A stretch of 64,000 nt of DNA from Cryptomeria japonica (Eukaryota; Streptophyta; Pinopsida; Cupressales; Cupressaceae). Shown piece by piece: positions 35,101 through 47,788 of the stretch; the stretch's first letter is position 1; each line of letters begins with the position of its first letter. Made by a program: the position numbers and the translations under genes. The notes beneath the pieces were generated by a model. That model was not told where the DNA came from, did no database searches, and saw only the letters and a list, made by a program, of their open reading frames with translations. The stretch covers positions 658,824,292 to 658,888,291 of the forward strand of contig NC_081414.1 of the NCBI RefSeq assembly GCF_030272615.1. The letters run 5' to 3'.

Positions 35101-37265
35101 ATTTTGCTAATTTTGGTGTAGCAAATCGAGTGAGTAGAAGACCCAAATTCTTTAAAACACTAACAGTTTGTTGTAGGACCGCTAAAGAGGAGGAGTTTTG
35201 TTGAAACAAATCTTTACTCCCTTTCTCTGCATTTCAATTCTTGCATTTGTGTCTTTTGATAAATTAGGCACACTTCAAATCAATTAAAGGAAATGAGCCT
35301 CATGTATTCCATGATTGGTATGCTTGTGCATGTGTAGAGTGGTCCTACTGCTAACACACACTATCCTCTCCCTTTGGCTCTCATGGTCGTAGGTGGAAGA
35401 GAAAAGTGTTAGCGACACTCGATTTTATTTTCTAAGTAAGAGGGTTTGTCCCCCCAAGTAGCCCATAAGGTTGAGTGAGGGGAGAACGACTCAAGCGGTA
35501 ATTTCTTTCGGTCTACTTTATAATTATTTGGGATTTTAGCAGAAGCTATAAATCAACTGGTGTCAATGTGTTATACCAATGATTTCCCTTAGTATCACCA
35601 TGCAAATACCTTTGCGGTCTTGACGAAAGTCAAAATCCCCTGGTGCTTGTGTGACAGATGTGTTAAAACCTATGTTCTACAGGCTAGGATATCTCTTAAG
35701 TGAGATACTCACCACATGTATAACCACCTGATTTACCCTGAAAGTTCCTCCACTATGAACCAAATTGTTTAGCAGCCCCAAAATCCTTTTATTTGTTGAC
35801 TCGGGCATTGTGATATGTGCATGTCGAAGAAACCCCTCATGTACTCCTCAACTCGAGATAGAGATTCCTTGGGAGGTGATTACCCTTGGGATTCAAAGCT
35901 TGGTATGCCCAAGAAGTGTGTGCCTAGCGTGGAGCTAGTGCTGCCAAGCTTCTATCTATCTGGTTGAATGTGGTTTTTAATGGCTAGAGGATTCAACATA
36001 TATTGTCATTTGACTATCATAGAAAGTACTTGACTGTTCATTACATTTTGAGTCATTCTTTCATGATTGTTGTGTTTGGTGTCAAAGTCTTTTGTCAAAA
36101 CATCGTTCTGGCAAGTTTGTAGTCTAGTATAGTGGGTTTGTAGTTTGTTTATAGCAAGAATGCTGCCAAAATTGAGCTAGATTTGACATACTTAGCGCAC
36201 TCAATGTCATTTTGTAAAACTGTGGGTTTGCATCTCAAACATGCGAGATCGCTCCTTATTGTGGTAGGTTTGGGGGGTTGTTCTTTGGTCCTAGTTTGTA
36301 GTGCAACTTTAGTGGGTTGATAGTCTGCTATAGTGGGTTCATGGTCTGTTCTGGCGGGTTCGTCATCTATATAGGCAGGTTCATGGTTATGTTGCCAAAG
36401 TTTATAATCAAGTTGTTATCATCTAGTCAAAAGTAGCGGGTTCATGAACTATTTCGGCAAGTTCGCTCTGTCCTTTGGCAGGTTTGCTATTTTTTGTCTA
36501 GTTATGTTTGTAAAAAATGCATTGCACCTCATCGCATTTTTTCGATCTTTTATGTTAGGTACCTCTAGCTTGAGATTTTCCAAGCCTAGGTGTCATCACG
36601 TTGTCAAAGTTCTTTCTGCATGACATCAAAAGTTGTTAGACCTTTTAGCGTCACCTCTTTGCTCAAGTGAGTTTGGTCTCTCAATTGTCGTCACACTGTC
36701 GAAATTTTGTCTGTCTCATGATCAGATCGTCTAGTTGTCGGGATAGTCTTTCTCTTAGCACGTTTGATCCATCTTATTGGCTAACTTGTATCACCAAGTT
36801 GTCAGTTGTTTGGTTTGAGTTGATGTTTCATCATATTGTTCTTTTGTCTTGTTCATTTTCCATTCATCGATCTAGGGTTTTCTTTATCCCCTTTGGGGTT
36901 TTTGTCGGTCTTGATCTTGATCAGATAGTCTGAATCTTCTCTTCACAAAAATCATTGTCTTTCCTTGGGCTATATCGTATCTCAAGGTCATCATCTCATA
37001 ATTCACTGTGATCTTATCACTTCGAGTCAGAAGTTCGATCCTCAATGCTTTACCTTACTGGGTTTTTTTTTTGGTGTTTCCTCTTAAACTATCCTAGTGT
37101 CGTATTGTTTTTAATTAGATAATATCAGGTCATGTTCTAGGTCATCATTTCTTATCCGTTCAATTAGATCATTCAGTCAATCCAATCTCTTGATCTTGTC
37201 TTCCGTAATCATCTTGTCTCATGTGGTTCGTGCCCGTCACTACTCAGTCCAGATATAGACAGGCT
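35101..37265 (+). other. LTR 3' part and/or leader of the outer gypsy element
   Basis: Non-coding, T-rich sequence up to the gag start. From 34,920 to 36,480 the phrase AGCGGGTT(C/T)G recurs with variants. No conserved frame. No primer-binding site was identified. Confidence 0.45.
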
Positions 37266-37973
37266 ATGGAACAATCCTCTCATTTAGGACTTGGATTTTT
37301 CAGATCCACAACAAAATCCCGAGTCAGGTGTCAGTCCTTTCATGACAGAGAATGTTCTTGTCACATATGATACTCCTCATCCTATCATTCATGATGATGT
37401 CATGGTCAATGAACCTAACGATACAGATGTTCAAATCAACCCAGTTGATCATTTTTTAGCAAATACAGATAACACCCAAATGGTCAATGAGATCATTGAA
37501 GCTCATAAAAACCTCATTTTTGCTAACATGGTCCCTAGCAGCATGACTATTGCATCACCTGATGCATCCATACCCGCAAGTCAACAAGCATTACCTCAAC
37601 AAACACAATTGTTTGTGCCACCGTCATTGCAAAATGACATGTCCACACTAAATATGCAAGTGCCTCTAGATTCCCTTGTGTGACACTATCAGTCATTCTA
37701 TGCTAGGTGGGAAAGTCCTGCGTCTGCAGGAGGTGGTGTTTATAATGAGCCAGTTAATGTGTTGTCCACACAACTCCCTACTTTTCTACCATTGGTAGCA
37801 CATATGCCCATGACATCTAGTGTGATGCAAGTCACACCTTTTACCAATCTGGTCTCTCGGCCCTTCAATGTGTCTTCTACACAAGCACCTGTTCGGACCA
37901 CAAGGATGCCAGGTTATCCCCTCACATCTACCACACAAGTCTTGATTAGGGGCATGAATTATACGATGTCATC
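37266..37973 (+). pseudogene. Gag N-terminal part of the outer Tat-like element
   Basis: An ATG at 37,266 and an open frame from 37,291 (the two are offset by a frameshift) encode a Pro/Gln/Ser-rich Gag N-terminus (for example PASQQALPQQTQLFVPP) with one stop at 37,681-37,683. The frame is cut at 37,973 by the insertion of family A copy 2. If that 9,815-bp element and one 5-bp target copy are removed, the frame continues exactly in register at 47,789. Confidence 0.7.
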
Positions 37974-39377
37974 TGTCGTATGTAAAATTCATCATTATTC
38001 AATTATAATCAAAGGGAAATCATGAATCCCTATCTAATCAAAGAATCCTAAATAAACCAATGAAATAATGCAAAGCAAAGTAATAGAAATATAAAATATT
38101 CAATTAAGACTCCCCATCCCATGACTGCATATGGCTTCCATTGTTCTTCTCTTCTTCGTGGTATGATGGCTCTCAGATATTACGCTGGCAACCTGCAAAT
38201 GACACAGATTCAAAGTTCGTGATTTATCATGATTGTTGAAAATGAAGATTGAATGCCCAATTTATAAATTATTGGAGATGATTTATTGAGAGGTGGAACA
38301 GATTGATCAAGAGTTTGAACTCAAGTGAACTCACATGTTGATTGATAGTTGAATTCCTGATTTGGAGGTGGAACTGAATATATTGAATAGATTAATGAGT
38401 TAACTAATTGCGAAAAAAGTTGATTGAAGAATGAAAAAGAATGATTGGAGGATAATTGATTGAGAAAAAAAGTTGATTGAAGAATGAAAAAGAATGATTG
38501 GAGGATAATTGATTGATGACAAAGAAAGCTTTATTTAGAAAAATCTAAGTGTAAGATAGAAAAAAAATGATTGGAGAGAATTAAAGAAATGATGTAATTA
38601 ATCAATTAATTGAAAAGATCAATTAAATTAGATTGAAAAGTTAACTAAAGATGATTGATTGAATGTTTTTTTGGGAAAAAGCAAAGTGGAAGATAGAAAT
38701 AGAGATTGGAAAGATAATTGAATTGATTAATTTAGCATGTGCTTGCACTTTGACTTTGATTTTAAACTTAATCTTTGCATGAGATTTAATTCAAATATTG
38801 AATTTATTTTAAATTCAATTTGTTATTTGAATATATTTAGAACTTGACTTTGATTTTCAATTTGATTTTTGAAATCATGCACATGTATTTGAAATTAGAA
38901 GAATATGAATTTGAATTTGAATTAGAAGAATTAATTAAATTAGAATTTGGGGATTTGGAATTGAAGAATTAATTAGCTAATTAAATAATTTAAAGAAATG
39001 AATTTAATTAAATAATAAAGATTATTTAAATTAAAGGATTAAAATCATAATTAATTAAATAATAAATATTTAATTAATATTTAGAAAAGGGTTAATGATT
39101 AATTGAATGGAGATAAGAATTAAAAATGAATTAATTTAAATATTGAAGGATTAATAATCATAATTAATTAAATAATAAATATTTAATTAACATTAGAAAA
39201 TGACTTAAATGATTAAAAGATGATAGAATTGAAATTGGAATAATTAATAAGATAACAAAGAAATATGAATTTAGAAGAATAAGATTAATTAATTTAATTA
39301 AAATTAATTAAAGAATTATTTAATCAATTAGAGGAATAATTAGTACATGATCAATGAGATATTTTTAGGTGTCCACA
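37974..39377 (-). repeat. 3' LTR of family A copy 2
   Basis: 1,404 bp, TGTCGTATG…GGTGTCCACA on the plus strand. It contains a 53-bp tandem duplication at about 38,411-38,516 (GTTGATTGAAGAATGAAAAA twice) that the 5' LTR lacks. Confidence 0.9.
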
Positions 39378-39391
39378 TTTGCCCCTCTTTG
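39378..39391 (-). other. Polypurine tract of family A copy 2
   Basis: Minus strand CAAAGAGGGGCAAA adjoins the 3' LTR start (TGTGGACACC). Confidence 0.8.
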
Positions 39392-41964
39392 AGACATTGT
39401 CGAAACGACGTTGTTTCAAAGAAAAACAAAAAAAATTGCCCCAGTATGCCCCGGTGATGCTTAGGGTGTAAATATGCCCCAATATATCGAGAGATGAAGG
39501 TAGGATGCCCCCTCGAGAGATTGTTTATGCATTAAAGGTATGAATGATCTCTCGAAAGAAGAAGAATGTTATATGGAAGAATAGTTAGTTGATTAAAGAT
39601 AGAGATAGGTAATGTGAAGATGATATTGAGATAGAATATGAGAGAATGAACCTTAGAATGAAATAGAATGAAAGATGATAATTAGAAGCAATTGAGGATG
39701 ATTGATATGAGATGATAGATTGATAATGATAGACTGAAAATGAAGATGATGGTTTTCATGAACTTTTGTGCCTTTATTCATAGCGTGATTTATATTCATC
39801 ACTGAGCCTTATTATGTAACAATGGAGCTTTGCACATTAGAGTATAAGGAACCAAGATGTAAAGATATCTCATTGAAGAAACAAACATGTAGCAGACAAG
39901 GAGTGAACCCTCCATTATGGGAATAATACTAGGAGCTGAGGTATATGGGATAGTCACAATCATAGTTATCCTTCATGGGATACTTGCTGAATGAATGTAC
40001 CAATCACATACACTCACTAGAACTATTGCCCCATAACTTCATTGGTTCACACCACAAACAACAAACAAAGAAAAATATAATGCCCATCATGGCTCCTCTA
40101 GTCACTTGTGGACATCCTGAGTAGCATAGAAACATGACCTATTACCAAATGATAAAAGATAAAGACTAACTAGGACAAAATTCAGCAGCCATACTAATCC
40201 GTGTCTTTTCTTTGATTGCTTGATGTGATAGTTGATAATGTCTAATCTTAGAAAGTGTGGACCCCGTTTAAGACTGACCTGTCTAATTTCAAGTGTATCG
40301 TCTTATGTTTAAGACAAGATAATTATCACTTGATATGGATATTGATACGATTGATAAGACATTTTGATCAATTGATTGTAGATGTTTGGCTTGATAGTTG
40401 TATCCTTTGTTAACTTTGTGCAAAGCGTTTGTTGGATATCTGCTAGGATGTTTGATTCTTGCGAGACATTTTATTGCAAGTTTTTTTATTATTTTTGGAT
40501 TTTGTGGATTGATATTTTGATTGTTTAGTTCTTTTTTAAGAGCTTTTTTGATGTTTTTGTGCTTTTTCCAAGATCATATTTGAATATTTTTGGTTGATTT
40601 TTTTGAACTTTATTTGAATGTTTTTGGTTGATTTTTTCAGGACTTTATTTAAATGTTTTTGGTTGATTTTTTTTTTTTTTCAATGTTTTTGAATTTTTTC
40701 AGAACTTTATTTGAATGTTTTTGGTTGATTTTTTTTGTTTTTCAATGTTTTTAAAAATTTTCAAGACTTTATATGATTTTTAGGATGTTTTCAGCTATGC
40801 CCCTAGTATGTAGACCTATATGACATGATAACCAACATAATACATGTGGAGACAATGCATTTTTCACATGACTTATGTTAATACAACATGCATGATGATG
40901 ATGCATTTCCTATTCGAACAAGGATGACTATGTTTGTTTAGCATTTTGTAATACACCAATTCAATTAGAGGTACAAAAAAATTCATAGATAAGTGGTCAA
41001 TCGATCCTTAAGGTCCCTTGGAACATCCAAAATAACACACTTAGTGACGAGGATTTATAAATGGAGACGTGGAAAACTTCCCCATTGGTTCTTGAAACTT
41101 TGATCTTCTTTTGCCCATGTGTGTGCAAATGAGTTAATTCCTCCTCTTGTGTTCACTAAATATCCTTAGCATCCTATATGACTAGCTACGTGGATTATTC
41201 TAACTTCAAAAGCATCTCGAATAGAGTCTCGCCGCCAGCAAGTTTTTAGAGCTCTGACGAGGTTATAGACTGTAATTTCTTGAATATTGCTCCATTGCCA
41301 ATAGACGTCCATAGCCCTGATGGAGTTACTTGCATGTTCCCATAGTCAAGACTTTTGTCGCACTTGTATGCATGATATTTTAGTTATATATAATTGCTCT
41401 TTTGCCTTGAGATGAATATTTGGCATAACACTTTTTCTTTTTTTATTTTCTTGCCTTTTGTAAGTAATGAAACCTACTTGGGTGTGACAATTACAGCGGT
41501 GCTGAAGTAGAATTTTAGATTTTTCACTAGTCATGTGATCAACTAGGTGTCTCGAATGAATTAGAGATTTTGTTAATGTGTTTGAGATATAGAAATTGAT
41601 AGATTTTGGGATAACAAGTCTCAAATAGTGAAATCCCTACCCAACCATAAGTAAAGTGTCGTCATAGGGTAATGTTGAAAATGAATGACCTTAGGATCTC
41701 AATGACTTCATGTTCGAATATCTAAGAAAGGAGATGACCCTTGTTTCTCTTGAATGCAAACAAATGATAAACTTGGAAAGTTTCCTTGTTTTAGTGATGC
41801 TGGCATATGTAAATGCAGAGACTATATGCCATGAAATTTGTGAATGTGATGTGCTTGGAAAGAAACTATATGTGATGCAGTGCTTTGAATAAAATGAGAT
41901 GCAATGCAAAAAGAAAAACTTAAACTAACCCAACCCTTAGATATAATATCGTTTAAGGTGCATG
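39392..41964 (-). other. 3' non-coding internal region of family A copy 2
   Basis: The stretch from 40,300 matches bases 1-1,554 of the window. The stretch 39,392-40,300 (repeated GCCCC phrases near 39,440-39,520) has no copy 1 counterpart because copy 1 is cut by the window. No RT, RNase H or integrase motif in either strand. Confidence 0.6.
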
Positions 41965-42212
41965 CTATTCATAGGGTCGGGGAGTTTTGTGTAGGCAGTT
42001 CATTGGTCTTTGTTTGAAGAGTCGAAAAAATATGTCTTTTCCAATAGGATATAAGGACTCAGCTAAGTGTACATGTTCAACATCTCCAATGTTGATTTCC
42101 TTAGTTTTTGGATTTTGTGGATCGTCAGAGGGAAATCTAGCTCTGGAACCCATGAATTCAGCTATAGCCTTATCATTTTCAATAAAATCCAACTGTGGTA
42201 TATCATGTTGCC
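41965..42212 (-). pseudogene. Remnant of the pol linker that precedes RT (copy 2)
   Basis: Frame with FPSDDPQNPKTKEINIGDVE, about 90% identical to the copy 1 remnant at 1,555-1,791 and related to TKEINLGTTEHPH before RT in the outer element. It is open for about 75 codons and ends without any RT sequence. Confidence 0.6.
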
Positions 42213-42507
42213 CCTAATCTATCAAGTGTGGGTATATGAGGCAAATAGATTCTAGTTATGAAGTTGTGACATGAGCGGTGCTATGCCTCTTTCTATTGAT
42301 GCACTTGAAGAGGATGATGAAGTCAACCAGTTGTTGATCTCATTAGCTGGTATTATGCTTGTACTTGAAGAAGATGATGGAATAATTTGGGTGTTGATTT
42401 CATTATTTGGTGCCATGCTTGTTTATGTCACCACATTGGCATGTGAAAATGGCACACATACAATCATTGATATATTGTTCTTTGTGGTATGATCAGGATT
42501 GGTGATT

Positions 42508-44003
42508 TCATTGATAAGAGTTCATGAAAAACTTGTGTAGAGGGATTGGGATCATGAGGGCAACTAGGAGAAATAGTAAGTTCATTTGAGAAGGAATATT
42601 GTGAGGAACGCGAAGGATCATGACATGGAGATGAAGGGATGGAGGGATCTTGAACAGGATCTGGAGAAATAATAAGATCTTTCTTAGGACGTGAAGGTGA
42701 AGGAATACTTTGATCTCGACTTGGAAAGGGATTATTAGGAAGGATGGAAGAGATGTCTTGATCTTGTTTAGGAGGTGGATGTTGGATGGACTTGAAAGAA
42801 CACTTTGTTCTTGAGACAAAAGGGTATCATTATGGATGGAATAGAAAAGAGCGAGGGGATCATCATAAGATTCTTGGTCAGTGGGATCTTGATAAAAAAA
42901 TGGGTAGGATGGAAGGGTTTGTTCTTGATCTTTATTTGTTTCAGGACTCATTTCTTCTGATTTTGGATCATCCTCTTGACACAGGGAAGGAGTTTGGATA
43001 TGCATGGGTGATTCTTGGAATGTTTCAACACATTGGCTTGATGAGAAAGGATTTTGAATGAGACTCTTTGAAGTGGGTTTTCTTGGAAATGGAATATATG
43101 ATGGCATTGGATCTTGAATTTCTGAAGCATGGGAAGGACTAGCATCATGACTTGGATTAGGTTGGATTTGTATTATGGATATCCCTTAGGAGGTTGTGTT
43201 ATTGGATAAAGATGGTCTGGAATACTCTTGTGTGACTTTAGGGTATGAGGAAATGGTGGAAGATATGGAGGCTACTTGAGGTGGAAAGTCTTGATGGGAA
43301 GAGTCATTGCTAGACATGGGCAGATGACCTTGTTGCATGATAGGTGACACATTGACCATGTTCGATTGATGTCCAAAGGGTGACATGTTTGTAAATACAC
43401 TTGCATTCATTTGGGACACACTTGGTGGTGTATTTGAAGACATAGGAAGATATTAACAGACATGTGATGTGACTGAAGGCAAAATTGATTCTGTAATTGT
43501 GTGTGACCTTGGTAGTGGTTGACTTGTTTGCACAATTTGTGATGCTGAGAGTTGTATTGTTAGTTGTATTGGTTGTTGGAATTGCATTGTTGGATGTGTT
43601 TGATTTTGATATTGGTTTATCATGTTTATTTGTGTGAGAATATCTGGTATGTCTAATTTCATAATAAGAGCTTGCACATCAACTAGTTCTAAGTTCATAT
43701 TGGGGTGTTCGAATTTTTGAAATACTTTGAACATCTGTGATCTACTCTCTTCACTTTTTCTAACATTTTGTTCCAAGATCTCTATTTCTTGAGCTGGTTC
43801 TCTTCAAGTAATGGAGAAATAGGTATGACATTTGTTTGTTCTTGATAAGTTTGATGCACGTTTTGGGACATGTATATGTTGGATTGAAATGATTGATTGT
43901 TTGGTTGCAATGACATTGTCCCATACAAGTTGGAAGTTTGATAAGGGTAATGTTGTCTCCTCGAAGTTTGAGAGCTTGTTTCAACCATTGCACTATATGA
44001 CAT
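42508..44003 (-). pseudogene. Ser/Pro/Gln-rich gag-like frame of family A (copy 2)
   Basis: Starts at the ATG at 44,003 (MSYSAMVETSSQTSRRQHYP). A one-base loss near 43,790 shifts the frame, after which one frame runs from 43,776 to 42,508 with two stops, at about 43,444-43,446 and 43,183-43,185. The ancestral product would be about 500 residues: a Gln/Asn-rich N-terminus, a charged helix (EQNVRKSEESRSQMFKVFQK), a low-complexity Pro/Ser/Gln middle, and an acidic stretch (EDDPKSEEMSPETNKDQEQ, DPTDQESYDDPLALFY). None of its disabling changes is shared with copy 1. No known domain. I infer a Gag-like protein from its position and composition. Confidence 0.6.
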
Positions 44004-44339
44004 TTTGTTTTGATTTTTGAAGTTTAGGGATGAAATGCAATGCAACTAAGGGATGAAAATGCAACCCTATTTTTCTTTTTGGATTTTGAAAATTTTGAAA
44101 ATGGACAAATGCAATCGAGGATGACAAATACAACCTATGTTTTTGAATTTTTTTGATAAATTCGATTAAGGAATGACAAGATGAAATGCTAAAGAATGAA
44201 AATGCAACTTATGTTTTTGTTGTTTTTTATCAAGGAATGACAAGATGAAATCCTAAAGAATGACAATGCAAGTTTGGACTTGGACTAGGAAACACCCTAA
44301 TTTTGATGATAATGCAAAATGGAGATAGTGATTTGACCT

Positions 44340-44720
44340 AATGTCTTATGAGGATTAAGACTATGCAAGGACTAAAACTGCGGTTATGACAATTGTGCAA
44401 GGACTTATGCAAAGATTATGATAAATATGCAAGGAGTTATGTGAAGAGTATGATGACTGTGCAAGGACTACATGCGAAGATTATGAGGACGCTAATGGGA
44501 TGCAAATGAGGACTTTATAATGACTATAATGGGAATTATATGTAAAGACATGCAAAGTAATGACATAAGTGAGGACTATAATGAGGACTTTAAAGAGGAC
44601 TATGCAAGGACTTATGCAAAATAAGGACATAAATGAGGATTATAATGAGGACCATAATGAGGAAGATGCAAGGACTTATGCAAAGTAAGGATGCAAATGA
44701 GTATGATAATGAGTAAGGTA
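44340..44720. repeat. GAGGACTATAATGAGGAC-type minisatellite (copy 2)
   Basis: Counterpart of 3,840-4,215, with repeated AAGGACTTATGCAAAG and GAGGACTATAATGAGGAC phrases. Copy number and phrase order differ between the two elements. Confidence 0.7.
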
Positions 44721-45239
44721 CATGAAGGGTATCTATGGGATACAATCCGCACACCCAAAACTAATAAACATGGGATTTGGGCTATTAAGTTGGTTCTTAT
44801 TATAAGTTTCAAGGGGTCCCGATCCAATGACGGATTCTCAGAGCAAGCCACTTAAAGATTTAGTTAAGCTTATCAATGCAGGGAAGGCCCCCACATACAT
44901 CGAATTCACTTAACACTCTAGCCACATGACCAGTATGTTTATATAGCGGCTCGAAAAACCCGCTCGAGAATAAGCTGGGAGAGATGATATCCCCAATGCA
45001 TCCCAAATCGAAGTACCTCTGTGGGGTGATGAAATCCCATGTCAAAGATACCCCTCACTACTAAAAATAAAAAATTGAGTGTCATTAACACTTTTCTCTT
45101 GCACCCAGGTCCACGGAAGCTAGGGGAGAGGATAGTGTGTGTTAATAGTAGGACCACTCCAAACAGAGAGCAAGTGCTCGAGATTTCTTCCTTAAGATAT
45201 AGAAATGTGTGATTTATTCTATTCATAAGCCCGATTCAT

Positions 45240-45470
45240 GTTCATTTTAAAGCTCAAACTGAGGTGTGAGATACACATGGGCATGTCTATTTTAAAACAC
45301 CAAATTGAAGTGTGAGATCATGCATGTCAATTTTTAAACCCAAGATCAATTTTAAGCACCAAGATGAAGTGTGAAAGCATGCATGTCAATTTTAACCAGA
45401 TTTGTTTTAAGCACCAAGTTGAAGTGTGAAAGCATGCATGTCAATTTTAAACCCAAAATCCAAAATTGAT
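45240..45470. repeat. About 57-bp tandem repeats in the family A leader (copy 2)
   Basis: Three to four units with AGCACCAAG(A/T)TGAAGTGTGA and GCATGCATGTCAATTTTAA, counterpart of 5,205-5,455. Confidence 0.8.
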
Positions 45471-45808
45471 TTAAACCTAAAGGATCCTGCAATCAAATTG
45501 TTAGTGGTTTCCAAAATAATCTGGGATGATCAAGCCTTCTCTGTAATTTCGCCACACACTACAAATAGGGAATCAGTACCCAGAAAACAGAAAGCTAAAC
45601 TACTTATTGAACGAATGTGTTATTCTAACATAGTGAATGTGTAATACTGTCTACGAGATTGTGTTATTATGATTGTCCAAATGTGTGAAACTGACAGAGC
45701 AAATGTGTGAAACTGTCAAAGCAAATGCGTGACAGATAAGCAAACAATTTTTTTTTTTTTTTTTAAAATCTAAAAAGCCTAAACTTCACCATAAACCTGC
45801 AAAACAGA

Positions 45809-46033
45809 CTATGAGGCCCTAGTCGGATCTCTCATCAACCATTCTATATTAAGAAAGTCATATTTCATTCTGTATGATAGAACTAGGTTGTTGTATTTGT
45901 CTATAACTGGTTGGTCCTCTAGGTCTTGTATCATTTTTTCTGCCTTTAGAATTCGCTGATAAAGTTTAGCTTGCCTCCTTTGTTTTGTTGTTCTTCGAGC
46001 ACCCGAAATCTTAAATTTTACCTTATTTGCCAT
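45809..46033 (-). CDS. Small basic/coiled-coil frame of family A (copy 2, intact)
   Basis: 74 residues from the ATG at 46,033, about 370 bp downstream of the PBS-like site in element sense. The N-terminal half is strongly basic (KFKISGARRTTKQRRQAK). A charged, probably helical stretch follows (LYQRILKAEKMIQDLEDQP), then an acidic/aromatic tail. Copy 1 has the same frame with a single-base deletion. No family is recognised. It may be a nucleic-acid-binding leader protein or an upstream piece of gag. Whether it is ever translated is unknown. Confidence 0.45.
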   Translation of the reverse strand: MANKVKFKISGARRTTKQRRQAKLYQRILKAEKMIQDLEDQPVIDKYNNLVLSYRMKYDFLNIEWLMRDPTRAS

Positions 46034-46383
46034 AAGATGTTATATTGAAAGCAACATATAAGGATAAAAAATCTTTAGATTTATAGAATTTAGACAGAAT
46101 AGAGGATAGAAAAATAGGAAAACGAAACAAGCAGAATGCCTAAATATGAATGGCGAATATGTAATTATATCTAGGTGAATGTGTGAAGGTATCAGCATGA
46201 ATGCGTGACCCTAATAGGTCGAATGCGTAATGTTGTCTATGCGATTGTATGATGATGTTTGCACAATTACGTGATGTTTGATTCCGCTTTTGAAATCCGT
46301 ACAAAACCTGTGAAAAAATTCTGAAAATTTGTACGATTTGCAAAAATCACATAAAAAATATAGAGGGTTAATTAGTTGTTGAT

Positions 46384-46403
46384 TCATGTCGGGTTCACCA
46401 AAA
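46384..46403 (-). other. Primer-binding-like site of family A copy 2
   Basis: Minus strand TTTTGGTGAACCCGACATGA immediately follows the 5' LTR and is conserved with copy 1. The tRNA was not assigned. Confidence 0.6.
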
Positions 46404-47788
46404 CGTCGTATGTAAAATTCATCATTATTCAATTAAAATCAAAGGGAAATCATGAATCCCTATCTAATCAAAGAATCCTAAATAAACCAATGAAATAATG
46501 CAAAGAAAAGTAATAGGAATATAAAATATTCAATTAAGACTCCCTATCCCATGACTGCATATGGCTTCCATTGTTCTTCTCTTCTTCGTGGTATGATGGC
46601 TCTCAGATATTACGCTAACAACCTGCAAATGACACAAAGATTCAAACTTCATGATTTATCGTGATTGTTGAAAATGGAGATTGAATACTCAGTTTATAGA
46701 TTATTGGAGAGGATTGATTGAGAGGTGGAACAAATTGATCAAGAGGTGGAACTCGGGTGAGCTCACATGTTGATTGATAGTTGAACTAATGATTTGGAGG
46801 TGGAACTGAATAGATTAATGAGTTAACTAATTGAGAAAAAAGTTGATTGAAGAATGAAAAAAAATGGTTGGAGGATAACTGATTGATGGCAAAGAAAGCT
46901 TTATTTAGAAAAAGCTAAGTGGAAGATAGAAAAAGAATGATTGGAGAGAATTAAACAAATGATGTAATTAATCAATTAATTGAAAAGATCAATTAAATTA
47001 GATTGAAAAGTTAACTGAAGATGACTGATTGAATGTTTTTTGGGGGAAAAAGCAAAGTGGAAGATATAAATAGAGATTGGAAAGATAATTGATTTAATTA
47101 ATCAATTAATTGAATTGATTAATTTAGCATGTGCTTGCACTTGACTTTGATTTTCAATTTAATCTTGGCATGGGATTTAATTCAAATATTGAATTTATTT
47201 TAAATTCAACTTGTTATTTGAATATATGTAGAACTTGACTTTGATTTTTGAAATCATGCACATGTATTTGAAATTATAAGAATATGAATTTGAATTTGAA
47301 TTAGAAGAATCAATGAAATTAAAATTTGGGGATTTGGAATTGAAGAATTAATAGCTAATTAAATAATTTAAAGAAACTATTTAATTATTTAGAAATTGAA
47401 TTTAATTAAATAATAAAGATTATTTAAATTAAAGGATTAAAATCATAATTAATTAAATAATAAATATTTAATTAATATTTAGAAAAGGGTTAATGATTAA
47501 TTGAATAGAGATAGAAATTGAAAATGAATTTATTTAAATAATAAAGATTATTTAAATTGAAGGATTAATAATCACAATTAATTAAATAATAAATATTTAA
47601 TTAACACTAGAAAATGGTTTAAATGATTAAATGATGATAGAATTGAAATTGGAATAATTAATAAGATAACGAAGAAATATGAATTTAAAAGAATAAGATT
47701 AATCAATTTAATTAAAGAATTAAAGAATATTTAATCAATTAGAGGAATAATTAGTACATGATCAATGAGACATTTTTAGGTGTCTACG
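46404..47788 (-). repeat. 5' LTR of family A copy 2
   Basis: 1,385 bp. Both termini carry one substitution from the consensus TG…CA (plus strand CGTCGTATG … GTGTCTACG). A TATA-like CTATAAACTG lies on the minus strand near 46,690-46,700. Confidence 0.85.

Larger units (their letters stand above)
37974..47788 (-). mobile_element. Family A non-autonomous Tat-like element, copy 2 (complete)
   Basis: 9,815 bp with two direct LTRs (37,974-39,377 and 46,404-47,788), minus orientation. Flanks TCATC (37,969-37,973) and CCATC (47,789-47,793) form a target duplication with one later substitution. The internal order on the minus strand is: PBS-like site, small basic frame, 57-bp repeats, minisatellite, gag-like frame, pol-linker remnant, non-coding region, polypurine tract. 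RT, RNase H and integrase are absent. It is nested inside the gag of the outer Tat-like element. The LTRs differ at a few per cent of positions over the first 165 bp, so it is not recent. Confidence 0.9.
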
